A stretch of DNA of 64,000 bases, taken from Pleurocapsa sp. FMAR1 (GTDB lineage Bacteria; Cyanobacteriota; Cyanobacteriia; Cyanobacteriales; Xenococcaceae). A program made the translations under genes and the position numbers. Positions 9,029-18,392 of this stretch are shown here, piece after piece (position 1 is the stretch's first letter; every line of letters begins with the position of its first letter). The notes beneath the pieces are model-generated. The model did no database searches. It was not told where the DNA came from and saw nothing but the letters and a program-made list of their open reading frames with translations. Location of the stretch: assembly GCF_963665995.1 (NCBI RefSeq), contig NZ_OY762512.1, positions 2,418,001-2,482,000 of the forward strand, written 5' to 3'.

Positions 9029-9200
9029 ATATGATTTTTGGAAGGGATATGATCGCATTGGTTGGCTTTGCGTGCTGATGGAAGAATTTATCGGTGTAAA
9101 TTCTTTAAAAAATTCTTCTGTGATTATGTCTGGAATGGCAAGTGTTTATAATGCGCCGAATTTAGAACGCGCACGACAGGCAATTTTTAATTTGCGTTAG
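9018..9200 (+). CDS. 60-residue ORF in frame with the helicase, ended by TAG
   Basis: Starts at ATG 9018 (11-base overlap with the preceding gene) behind a strong Shine-Dalgarno, and ends in TAG at 9198-9200, immediately followed in the same frame by the ATG of the helicase at 9201. It contains a mixed helical sequence (YDFWKGYDRIGWLCVLMEEF, ERARQAIFNLR) with no motif of its own. Two readings are possible: a small separate protein translationally coupled to the helicase, or the true N-terminus of the helicase cut off by a nonsense mutation. The matching frame and the ribosome-site pattern favour the second. Confidence 0.6.
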   Translation: MRVKYDFWKGYDRIGWLCVLMEEFIGVNSLKNSSVIMSGMASVYNAPNLERARQAIFNLR

Positions 9201-12200
9201 ATGTCTCTAAGCTATGTCACCAAAAACTCTCTGGAATATGCGATAGCTCTTTATATCGACGATCATTACCGAAAAGGGACTCAAGGGGTTTATCAGATAG
9301 ATGGTGAAACACTAAAGTTTGAAAGAACTGATTTTTTAGAAGATTCTAATATTGCCAAGGCAAAAGAAATCCTTGCTGCACCGATGGAGTATAAGACTCA
9401 TAATCAAATTGTGGCTAATCCTCAAGAAGAAATGGCGGTTGATATTGGTGATTTACAGCGTAAAATTGCTTCAGGAGATTCTGCTACATCAACTCGTTTA
9501 CCAATAAACCCTATTACTATACCATTGGCTAGTCGCAAGACTCACGATCTCAATCGAAAACCAAGAGGTGATATTTCAATTCCGCTTCAGGAATTACATC
9601 AGACAGCAGAAGAAATGGATCGCCAGGATCGAGAGCATCCCGAACGAAGATCTGGCAATTGGACTAAACGTCTGAAACAGTTTGTAGTGAAAGTACCAGA
9701 AGCAGATCGCGGTTTACGAGTCGAAAACGAAACGATAAATTTATCGGGAATAAAACACTTGATTGGTTTACCTGGTGCTGGTAAGACCACAATTTTGATG
9801 GTGAGTGCTGTCTGGCTGGGAAAAAAGAGTTACAAAGTGATGCTGATTTTTCCTTCTATTGAAGTCGCTAGACGTTACATGGGTGACTTAGAATTTTATG
9901 GAGTGAAAGTTGGAATGCTGGTAGGTCAAAACCCTACCACTAGACGTAATCATGCAGACCGTATCGCTGAAACTATAGCTGCATCGGGAGAACAAGGCGG
10001 ATTTGCCTATACTCTTGACGGTGCTGACTCCTTTGCTTTTAATTGTTTGCTTCCTGCTTATTCTCCCACAGAAACCTCTCTCTGGGGTTTTGGCAATGCA
10101 CCCTGCAACAGTATTTTGCAAAATTTATCTTCATCCTCTGGAAAAATAAAGCGATGCCTGTGTCCTGTCTGGACAATGTGCGGACGCAATAAAGCACCAC
10201 GAGATTTGATTGATGCCGACGTTTGGGTCGGTCATATCAGATCGATGGACACCTCCGTACCCTATCACGCAATTGATGAGCAGATTCGTTACTTTGAATT
10301 GATGGCTCGAACCTTCGATCTAGTTATCTTTGATGAAGCAGATATGGTTCAGTCTAATTTAGATAGTTATGGACTGTCACAGTTAAACCTTTCTGGTACG
10401 GATGACTCCATTCATCGGACTATTCTCAAACAAGTTAACGAACCCTTATCCAGAGATAAAACCTATCTGTTAGCAGATCGCACCATAGAACTATATAGTC
10501 GCAACATGGCTGAGTTTGGCAACCACAACACCTTCCTTGTTAGCCTATTGCAGCATATTCCTAAAAGATTAAAAGATCGCTTTGAAAAGCAATTATTGAC
10601 CGTATCCCAAATAATCACCGAAATCGTAGATGAATTTAAACCCATATCTAAAAGGGACAAACTAAGTAAAGAAGAACAGCAGAAAAGATCGAAAAAAATA
10701 CGCGCTTTAACTGATGTTTGGACAAGTGCTGCTTATGCAGCATTTTACGATCGCACTGGCACTGATACAACAAAGAAAAGTTTTAATCAGAGCTTTTGTT
10801 CAAAAAATTTAGATATAGATACAGATAAACTTGAATCTAACTGGAATGAACTCATTAGTCACTTTCGCCGTTATTTAGCTGAAAATTTAGTCAAAAAACG
10901 AGATGAGATTATTGATCGCATTGCTAGTTCGTTTCTAAAAATCTGTTTTCCTGATGGCGATTTTCCTCATCTGACTCGCGAGTCTATTACTCTTTTGGTG
11001 GGTATTACCTTCGTTATTTTGGGTTATCAAAGAACCGTCCCCGAAACTAGAACAATGGTTGCGGAGGGATTGATTAAAGAACCGATTTTAAATCCGTCTG
11101 TCTCCGATAGCTTGCACCGTTTCACTCCTGAGAATTTAATTGGATTTCTTTCTGGAGTTAAATATCGTTTTTCAGATGCTCGAACTAATCGACATAACTC
11201 TAGTAACGTAACTCTTTCCCACGTTACTTTTATGGGTGCGCCTCGGATGTTGATGCACCGCTTCAATCGTTTGTTAGAAGCCGATAGTAGAAAAGATGCA
11301 CCTGCGGTGTTGATGACTTCTGCTACTTCTTATTTAGAAGCTAGTCCCGCTTATCACATTGATGTAGCTCCAGATTATTTACTCAAACCCAAACCAGATG
11401 AAGAGAAAGAAAGTCAAAAAGATAGAGATAAAAGTAAATACGTTTTTCTCCGTTTCCAAGATAAAGACATCAAACACGAATTTAGACCATTGCGCTATAG
11501 CGGTGCAGGGGAGGCGAGAAATGAGAACCTTCTCAAGATGGTCGATAAATTAGTGGAAAACGGCGACAATTCTGAAGTTTGGAAAGCGATTAGGAATTTT
11601 GATGTTAGAAAAGGTATTCATCGCAAAGCTGCTTTTGTAGTTAATGGCTACAAGCACGTCAGAGCAATTAAACAACATATAGATCGACATTATCCAGAAG
11701 TCAGTAAAAGAACTAAGGCGGTTGTGCGCTACCTTGAAGAAGGAGAAAAATCATCAGATTATGTGACTACTTCTCAATGTGAAGCCTTGGGAGATGATGA
11801 AAGCTGCAATTTAATAATCTTTCCCATGATGGCTATTGGTCGTGGCGTTAACATTGTTTTTACCAAAGGAGAGAGAGAAAGAGATGCTGCTGTTGGTTCG
11901 ATCTATTTCTTAACTCGTCCTCACCCTAAAATTGATGACACTCAGCTTTTATCTAGTTTAGCGGGACGAGCTACCCAAGAATTCGATCGCCGTGAGTTTT
12001 CTGCAAACGAAGGATTAACAGATATTTTTAATGCTTGGAAAACCGCAAGAAGGCAAACATACAAAAATGTTGGGCGGCTGCTGCGCGAACCATTAATGGC
12101 TAGTCGTTTGGGAATAGAACTGTTTGAACCGTTTACCGCTAATCAGATGGTGGCAATTCTACAAACAATTGGGCGTGGTATGCGAAATTCTTGTCCTGTC

Positions 12201-12479
12201 TCGGTCTACTTTGTCGATGCAGCTTGGGCTATTCAAACGGCTATGGGGAAAACAGATTCTCCTCGCGACAGTATGTTGGTACAAATGCGGGTCATCTTAG
12301 AAAAATGTGTCAAATACGATGACCCTGTAATTAAAGAGATATACAAAGAACTCTACCTGGCTTTTCTCGAACCATTAAGGGACATGAAAATTAATTATCC
12401 CCCAAATTTATTTCAATCAGAAGATTCAGAGTATGAAGACGACGACTTTGAGGATTTTGACGCTTTCAACGATATGTAG
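9201..12479 (+). CDS. XPD/DinG-like superfamily 2 helicase of the pPIWI-RE island
   Basis: 1092 residues from ATG 9201. Walker A is GLPGAGKTT near residue 190, Walker B FDEAD near 380. Between them, about residues 280-326, lie five cysteines (C in NCLLPA, APCNS, KRCLCP, TMCGR), positioned as in the Fe-S-cluster insertion of XPD/DinG helicases. The C-terminal RecA domain carries MAIGRGVNIVF near 877 and QTIGRGMRNS near 990, the arginine-finger motif VI. The tail is very acidic (EDDDFEDFD). In the pPIWI-RE three-gene islands described by Burroughs, Iyer and Aravind (2013) a DinG-type helicase is the constant partner; presumed role is unwinding foreign nucleic acid for the PIWI protein. The N-terminus may continue upstream across the TAG at 9198. 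Confidence 0.8.
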   Translation: MSLSYVTKNSLEYAIALYIDDHYRKGTQGVYQIDGETLKFERTDFLEDSNIAKAKEILAAPMEYKTHNQIVANPQEEMAVDIGDLQRKIASGDSATSTRLPINPITIPLASRKTHDLNRKPRGDISIPLQELHQTAEEMDRQDREHPERRSGNWTKRLKQFVVKVPEADRGLRVENETINLSGIKHLIGLPGAGKTTILMVSAVWLGKKSYKVMLIFPSIEVARRYMGDLEFYGVKVGMLVGQNPTTRRNHADRIAETIAASGEQGGFAYTLDGADSFAFNCLLPAYSPTETSLWGFGNAPCNSILQNLSSSSGKIKRCLCPVWTMCGRNKAPRDLIDADVWVGHIRSMDTSVPYHAIDEQIRYFELMARTFDLVIFDEADMVQSNLDSYGLSQLNLSGTDDSIHRTILKQVNEPLSRDKTYLLADRTIELYSRNMAEFGNHNTFLVSLLQHIPKRLKDRFEKQLLTVSQIITEIVDEFKPISKRDKLSKEEQQKRSKKIRALTDVWTSAAYAAFYDRTGTDTTKKSFNQSFCSKNLDIDTDKLESNWNELISHFRRYLAENLVKKRDEIIDRIASSFLKICFPDGDFPHLTRESITLLVGITFVILGYQRTVPETRTMVAEGLIKEPILNPSVSDSLHRFTPENLIGFLSGVKYRFSDARTNRHNSSNVTLSHVTFMGAPRMLMHRFNRLLEADSRKDAPAVLMTSATSYLEASPAYHIDVAPDYLLKPKPDEEKESQKDRDKSKYVFLRFQDKDIKHEFRPLRYSGAGEARNENLLKMVDKLVENGDNSEVWKAIRNFDVRKGIHRKAAFVVNGYKHVRAIKQHIDRHYPEVSKRTKAVVRYLEEGEKSSDYVTTSQCEALGDDESCNLIIFPMMAIGRGVNIVFTKGERERDAAVGSIYFLTRPHPKIDDTQLLSSLAGRATQEFDRREFSANEGLTDIFNAWKTARRQTYKNVGRLLREPLMASRLGIELFEPFTANQMVAILQTIGRGMRNSCPVSVYFVDAAWAIQTAMGKTDSPRDSMLVQMRVILEKCVKYDDPVIKEIYKELYLAFLEPLRDMKINYPPNLFQSEDSEYEDDDFEDFDAFNDM

Positions 12480-12529
12480 GCAAAGTTCTCTACCTTACTT
12501 ACCAACAAAATTATTTTCTAATTTGTACT

Positions 12530-15500
12530 ATGACTAAACAAAATTTGCAGGCTAACCAGATAAACGAAAATCAATCGAATCAAAAATTTTATGTGAAATT
12601 AGGAACTGAATCTAAAAATAAAGATAAAAAAAGGGTTACTTTAGCTTTCACTATTCCCGACGATCTACAGCCTGTCATAATTGAAGGATTTGCTCTTACC
12701 TGGACTAAAGAGGCTTTAGCTAACTTAGCTCAAATTCATAGTGATGTGAGTAAGATTAAAAATTTGCCTTATGCTTCCTTGAGAGGTTTTTTAGAATTTA
12801 GATTATCTAATGTATCTCGTATTGAGCCTAGTATGGGGTTAAGTGGTTATACTGTTAGCCAACAAAAACAACAGTCTTTTGCTTTTATTAATGGTGGTAG
12901 TAAAAATCAGATTACAAAAGATTTAAAACCAGTTCTCAATGATTGGTTAGAAAATCATCTCGTTCCCTACGGACAAAAAGAAGATGTCTCAGAAGATGCT
13001 ATTGAAAGATTGAGAGAGTTACAAGCTAAGAATAAATTGCTAGTAATTAAAACATTCAAATCTCAAATATTTCCTTGGGACTGGGATAAAAATAGCGGTA
13101 CAACTCAGCGCAAAGATATTTTTTCTTTTCCGCAATTTGCCGACCATGTAGCAAGAACAGTTTTAGAAAATAAAAAAACTGAAATGTTCTCAGATTTAGG
13201 ACAAGTAAAACGAACTATCACCAGCAATGGTGGAATGAGTTCGGGAAAAGTAGAATTGTTAACAAAGCCTATTTGTATAGAAAACAAAGGCTTATTTAGC
13301 CTGAAAATTGAATTTGAACTTGTTACTTTTCCTTCTTTGCATCAGCCACTACTAACAATGGATGTTAAGAAAAGACGTTGGCTTAATAGTCTTAAAGAAA
13401 ATGTTTATAGTACTGGTGGTATCAATGGTTATATATTCTCAAAAAACCATAGCGATCGCGTTTTTAACTTCAAACTAAATCGTCGTAAAAATAATGAAAC
13501 TAATAAATGGGAATGGCAAGCAGATAGTTCCTTTTCTGTTTTACAAAGAGAATTAAATCTACCGTTAAATGTCTCAAACGCCAGTCAAATAGTTAGAGGA
13601 GAAGCAGATACAGATGATTGTCAAGTTCTTTTGACCTACCGCAACGGTATTCAAGACGAAAAAAAACACGGTATTGATGCTGGTGTCCCTCCTAAAGATA
13701 AACTGGAAGCTTTTGGAAATATAGCTAAAATTTTAGAACCTCAAGGAATTAGACCCTTTGATGGTTATTCAAAAGTGGAAATCAGTCATCCTGAAGATAA
13801 AAATGCTGCTCGAAGCCTTATCAATACTCCTACTGCTTTTCATGAGATTATAGAGAATTTACAAGCAGAAAATGAAGATATTCCTGATGAAGATAAAAAA
13901 TCTCTTGATGAAATGAGCGATCGCGATATTATCGAATGTTTAAAAGATACTTTTGATTTTGAATTAAGTGAAAAAGGTATTAAAGACCTACGTTTCAAAG
14001 AAACCAGCAAAAATAGAAAGAATCAGATTGAAGATTTGGAAACATTATTTAAAGCTAACAAAGAAGCTATTAAGCGACTATATCCAAATGAAACATCATT
14101 GCTAATTATTTTCTATGAAAATGAGCGCAGAAGAACTGCTGATTTTTTACAAGTAGTCATCAATATGCTCTGGGGAGAAACAATAGAAATAAAGCTACAG
14201 CGACTTCCAGAAAATACTCATGGTGCAAAAGAAACCTTGCCAGGAAGCGAACTAAATAATCAACAAAGAGCAGAATTACGAGTAGCAACCTGGACACCTA
14301 TAGCTGAACAAATTGCTAAAATAAAACGCCCAAAATTTTGTTTGGTGATGGCAAGAGAATATTATCCTCGTTCAGAAGATGATAAAAATGCTCCCCATGA
14401 CGACACAGTTAATAAACCTTCAACTTGTAAAGCACTAGCTTCAATTGGTCGTATTTGTGTACAGTTTATTCGTCCACCCGAAATAGCAAAATCAGGAAAT
14501 ACTAAGATACAAGACTTTATCATTCGCGCACAGGCAGCTACTAAAGATTTGATTTGGGCGCATTCAGGTCGAATTGATGATGTACAAGGAAAAGTTACTC
14601 GTTACTTTAGTGATATTGAGCTTGAAAATAGACCTCAAGAAATTATTGCTATTACTATTGTTCGTAGAAATGCAGGTAGAACTAGAGGAAGATGGGAAAG
14701 TACTTTTATTGCCGTGGCAATTAAAATTAGCGTAGAAACTGGTTTGACTCAAATGTGCTGTTGTTACAAAGATTCTCAAACAAAACAACCTGTCATTACT
14801 GATTGGAAACCATTTATTGAAACACTTTTTGATATTTCTAAAATCTCTCCTATATCTCTTGGGGAAAATCGATATTCACAAAGTTTGGGTTTTCAAACAT
14901 TTGTCAATAAAATTATTTCTGATTCTGTCAATAAAGGTAACAAGCCTATAGTTATGATTGATTCGTCTAATTGCTCCCAACTCTGGGGATGGCTAAGAGA
15001 CACTGATATTAATTTATCTGATATAGTCCTCGATAAAAAGGGAGGTACAAATATGCAGGAAAATTGGCAGGGAGCAAGAATTGTTCGTATCAGGCAAGAG
15101 CTAGCACCTGGAATTGTTGAAGATAAAGTTAAACGTTTAGCAGAAAGTTTTTTAGAGGATACTCGAACTGAAAAAGAGTTGGAAGCAGCTAAAGATAAGC
15201 AAATCAAATTATCTGTTCCATCTGGTCAAATTACTGGTTTATATAAACTAGATGTAGAAAATAATACTGGCTGTGTTCCTTATCTCTCAATTGGTAAAAG
15301 AAGCACAAATCAACAAAAAAGAGGTGCTAGCTGCTACCAAGAATTTGAGCAAGAAAAAGATTATGAGACTGAAGTTCAAAAAGATAATGATCGGAAAAGC
15401 AAACAAAAAGTAACAAACAAAGCTAATTTTCAGTTACAAATTATAGAAACAAAGCTACCACATATTAAGCAATGGTCAACGCCAAATCCTTTAGAGATAG

Positions 15501-15685
15501 TTGTTGCCTTGCGTCAAGAACAAGACGAGGCAGATAATATAGCTGGCTTAATTGAAGAACTCCGTTATGGATACGGTCATTTCAAAGACTGGACAAAATT
15601 GCCAGCACCACTATTCTTTGAGAGAGTTGTAAGAGATTATATCAGCGAATTTACACTGGAAGAAGAGGAAGAAACAGAAGATTAA
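12530..15685 (+). CDS. pPIWI-RE family protein (prokaryotic PIWI/Argonaute relative)
   Basis: 1051 residues. I read three parts: an N-terminal module to about residue 430 (pPIWI_RE_X-like, LPYASLRGFLEFRL and IEFELVTFPSLHQPLLTMDVKKRRWL), a MID-like part about 510-650 (LLIIFYENERRRTADFL, CLVMAREYYPR, KALASIGRICVQFI), and an RNase-H-like PIWI part about 700-1040 (IIAITIVRRNAGRTRGRW, IVMIDSSNCSQLWGWLRD, ARIVRIRQELAPG, and the closing LRYGYGHFKDWTKLPAPLFF). The arrangement, length and island context fit pPIWI-RE, named for conserved Arg and Glu; R-x-R-x-E in VRIRQELAPG is a candidate for those residues. The family is predicted to act on nucleic acid (possibly RNA-DNA hybrids) in anti-mobile-element defence. 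The gene is intact, 50 bases behind the helicase, with no clear Shine-Dalgarno. No database search was possible, so the family call rests on recognition. Confidence 0.78.
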   Translation: MTKQNLQANQINENQSNQKFYVKLGTESKNKDKKRVTLAFTIPDDLQPVIIEGFALTWTKEALANLAQIHSDVSKIKNLPYASLRGFLEFRLSNVSRIEPSMGLSGYTVSQQKQQSFAFINGGSKNQITKDLKPVLNDWLENHLVPYGQKEDVSEDAIERLRELQAKNKLLVIKTFKSQIFPWDWDKNSGTTQRKDIFSFPQFADHVARTVLENKKTEMFSDLGQVKRTITSNGGMSSGKVELLTKPICIENKGLFSLKIEFELVTFPSLHQPLLTMDVKKRRWLNSLKENVYSTGGINGYIFSKNHSDRVFNFKLNRRKNNETNKWEWQADSSFSVLQRELNLPLNVSNASQIVRGEADTDDCQVLLTYRNGIQDEKKHGIDAGVPPKDKLEAFGNIAKILEPQGIRPFDGYSKVEISHPEDKNAARSLINTPTAFHEIIENLQAENEDIPDEDKKSLDEMSDRDIIECLKDTFDFELSEKGIKDLRFKETSKNRKNQIEDLETLFKANKEAIKRLYPNETSLLIIFYENERRRTADFLQVVINMLWGETIEIKLQRLPENTHGAKETLPGSELNNQQRAELRVATWTPIAEQIAKIKRPKFCLVMAREYYPRSEDDKNAPHDDTVNKPSTCKALASIGRICVQFIRPPEIAKSGNTKIQDFIIRAQAATKDLIWAHSGRIDDVQGKVTRYFSDIELENRPQEIIAITIVRRNAGRTRGRWESTFIAVAIKISVETGLTQMCCCYKDSQTKQPVITDWKPFIETLFDISKISPISLGENRYSQSLGFQTFVNKIISDSVNKGNKPIVMIDSSNCSQLWGWLRDTDINLSDIVLDKKGGTNMQENWQGARIVRIRQELAPGIVEDKVKRLAESFLEDTRTEKELEAAKDKQIKLSVPSGQITGLYKLDVENNTGCVPYLSIGKRSTNQQKRGASCYQEFEQEKDYETEVQKDNDRKSKQKVTNKANFQLQIIETKLPHIKQWSTPNPLEIVVALRQEQDEADNIAGLIEELRYGYGHFKDWTKLPAPLFFERVVRDYISEFTLEEEEETED

Positions 15686-15805
15686 TTGGGAAATGCGATC
15701 GCTTTAACCGAATACCCTATTTTCTTATCGCGAAGCTACCCGAAGACATCGCGATCTTCCGAAATACAAAAAGCCACAAACTAGATTTGGATACAGGCAA
15801 ATTTA

Positions 15806-18299
15806 TTAATTAGCTTGCACATCCCAAATATCTTCGCAGTATTCGCGAATAGAGCGATCGCTAGAAAATTTACCCATCCGCGCTACATTGAGAATAGACA
15901 TCTTCGTCCAATCTTCTTGATTTTTATATGCTTGGTCTACCCGATCTTGGCATTCGATATACGATTGATAGTCAGCCAACAACAGAAAAGAATCTTGATG
16001 CAGCAGTTTATCTATAAGAGGCTGAAACAGATCTTTATTTCCATTAGAGAAAACTCCCGCACTTAGAGAATCTATCGCTGCTTTTAATTCTTTATTATTT
16101 TCATAATATTGGTAGGGTTGATAACCTTGGGCTTTTACTTCTTCTACTTCGCCACTTTTTAAGCCAAACAAAAAGAAATTTTCTGACCCTACTTCAGTGC
16201 GTATTTCGACATTTGCCCCATCGAGAGTACCGATAATTAGCCCACCGTTGAGGGCGAATTTCATGTTACCCGTACCCGATGCTTCTTTCCCCGCTAGGGA
16301 AATTTGTTCGGATAAATCGGCAGCAGGATATACTCGCTGTGCAAGTTTAACGTTGTAGTCTGGGAGAAAAACTACCTTTAGGCGATCGCCAATATCTAAA
16401 TCGTTATTGACTACCTCGGCTACAGAGTTGATTAGTTTAATAATTAACTTCGCCATGTAGTAACCTGGTGCAGCCTTTCCCCCAAAGAAGAAAGTGCGCG
16501 TCACAATATCTAGATCCCGATTATGCTTGAGGCGATTGTACAGGGTAACAATATACAGCACATTAAGATGCTGACGTTTATATTCATGGATGCGCTTTAC
16601 CTGGATGTCAAATAAAGACTCAGGATTAACTGTAACGCCTAGGTTTTGGGCAGTATAGTCGGTTAAATCTTGTTTGACTGCTTGCTGTGTATCCCGCCAT
16701 TGCTGTCTAAACTGGGCATCCTCAGCCAAAGGTTCGAGTTGTTTGAGTTGGCTTAAATCTTTAATCCAGCGATCGCCAATTTTTTCTGTAATTAAACTAC
16801 TTAATCTAGGATTACTCAACACCATCCAGCGACGGGGAGTAATACCATTGGTTTTGCTATTAAACTTTTCGGGAAACAGTTCGTAGAAATCTTCAAGAAC
16901 ACTTTGTTTTAGCAGCTTGGTATGTAGTTCGGCTACCCCATTAATAGAATGAGAACCAACGCAGGCTAAATGCGCCATGCGGACGTATTTTTCACCGCTT
17001 TCATCGATTAAAGATAAACTGGCTAGTTTCTCGCTGTTGTTAGGATATTCCCGCTTGACGCGATCAAGAAATCGCCGATTAATTTCATAGATAATCTCTA
17101 AGTGTCTGGGAAGCAAAGAACCAAATAAACTTAAAGACCATTTCTCTAGTGCTTCGGGCAACAGAGTATGGTTAGTATAGCCCAGAGTATTTTGAGTAAT
17201 CTGCCAAGCTTTATCACAAGCTAAATCGTGTTCGTCGATTAATAAACGCATCAATTCGGCAACGGCGATCGCAGGATGAGTATCATTAAGCTGTGCCGCA
17301 AATTTTTTGTGAAAGTTATCTAGGCTCTCAGATTCGGCTAAATGGATGCGAATCATATCTTGTAATGAACAAGAAACAAAGAAATACTGCTGCTGGAGAC
17401 GCAATTTCTTTCCTTTATTCAGTTCATCGTTGGGATAAAGAACTTTGGTCAGGTTTTCTGATACTACTTTGCTGTCTACCGCGCCGTAATAATCTCCCTG
17501 ATTAAACTTGCCAAAGTCAAAAGATTTACAGGCTTCTGCTTTCCACAGCCTCATCGTATTAACGGTATTTACCTGATAACCTGAGATGGGCGTATCACAG
17601 GGAATGCCTTGCAGAACATAGCCAGGTATCCAGCGCACTTGATAATTACCTGCAATTATCAGTATATGCTTCTGTATGCCCTTCAAACTTCACCTCTACC
17701 GTAGCTTCAGGACGGATAATCTCCCAAGGATTGCCATTTTGCAACCATTTATCGCTAATTTCTACCTGCCAGCCGTCTTTAATTTCCTGCTTAAAAATAC
17801 CGTATTCATAGCGGATGCCATAACCAATGGCGGGGACTTCTAAACTAGCCAGAGAGTCCATATAGCAAGCAGCTAAACGACCCAAACCACCGTTACCCAA
17901 TCCTGGTTCTTCTTCCTGTGCGACTAATTCACTAAAATTTAGCTGCGACTCTTCTACTGCCTGCGCTACCTGATTGTAGATATTCAGATTAATTAGATTA
18001 TTACTTAAATGAGGTTCTACTAAATACTCAGCAGAAAAATAGCAAACCACCTTAGTTTCTGGATCTAAATAAGTTTGCGCCGTAGCTAACCAGCCTGGCA
18101 TTAGGCGATCGCCCACTGTATAAGCCAAAGCTAAATAATAATCATTTAGGCTTGCCGTTTTTACTGATTTACCCTGAAGATAATACAAATTATCGGCGAT
18201 CGCTTTTTTAAGCGTAGCCGTATCTAAACCAGTGCGATCATTCTCAATTACACTCTGTTGCTGAGATCTGTCCTGAGATAATGTCATTTCATTTATCAT
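15806..18299 (-). pseudogene. glgP: Glycogen/starch phosphorylase, frameshifted
   Basis: Two overlapping frames make one phosphorylase. The N-terminal frame (18299 down to 17646, 217 codons) ends KFEGHTEAYTDNCR; the C-terminal frame picks up at AGNYQVRWIPGY and runs to 15806 with QLNDTHPAIAV, SKTNGITPRRW, DIQVKRIHEYKRQ and the pyridoxal-phosphate site EASGTGNMKFALNG. Removing one base near 17652-17656 would restore about 835 residues, the normal family length. Function if intact: phosphorolysis of glycogen to glucose-1-phosphate. It lies 93 bases behind the phosphoketolase gene on the same strand. A single-base sequencing error or a recent mutation are equally possible; both halves are otherwise well conserved. 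Confidence 0.9.
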
Positions 18300-18392
18300 T
18301 TAGCATTTATCAGTCAATTTTTAGTCGTGACAAGTTAAGAAAAAATAATTTTAGTCAACACACATCCTCAACCTGTCACCAGTGGTCAATGC

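Noticed and set aside
15700-15760. Inverted ATCGCGA/TCGCGAT behind the pPIWI-RE gene as a terminator
   Set aside because: Short 7-bp arms with a long loop and no T-tract.
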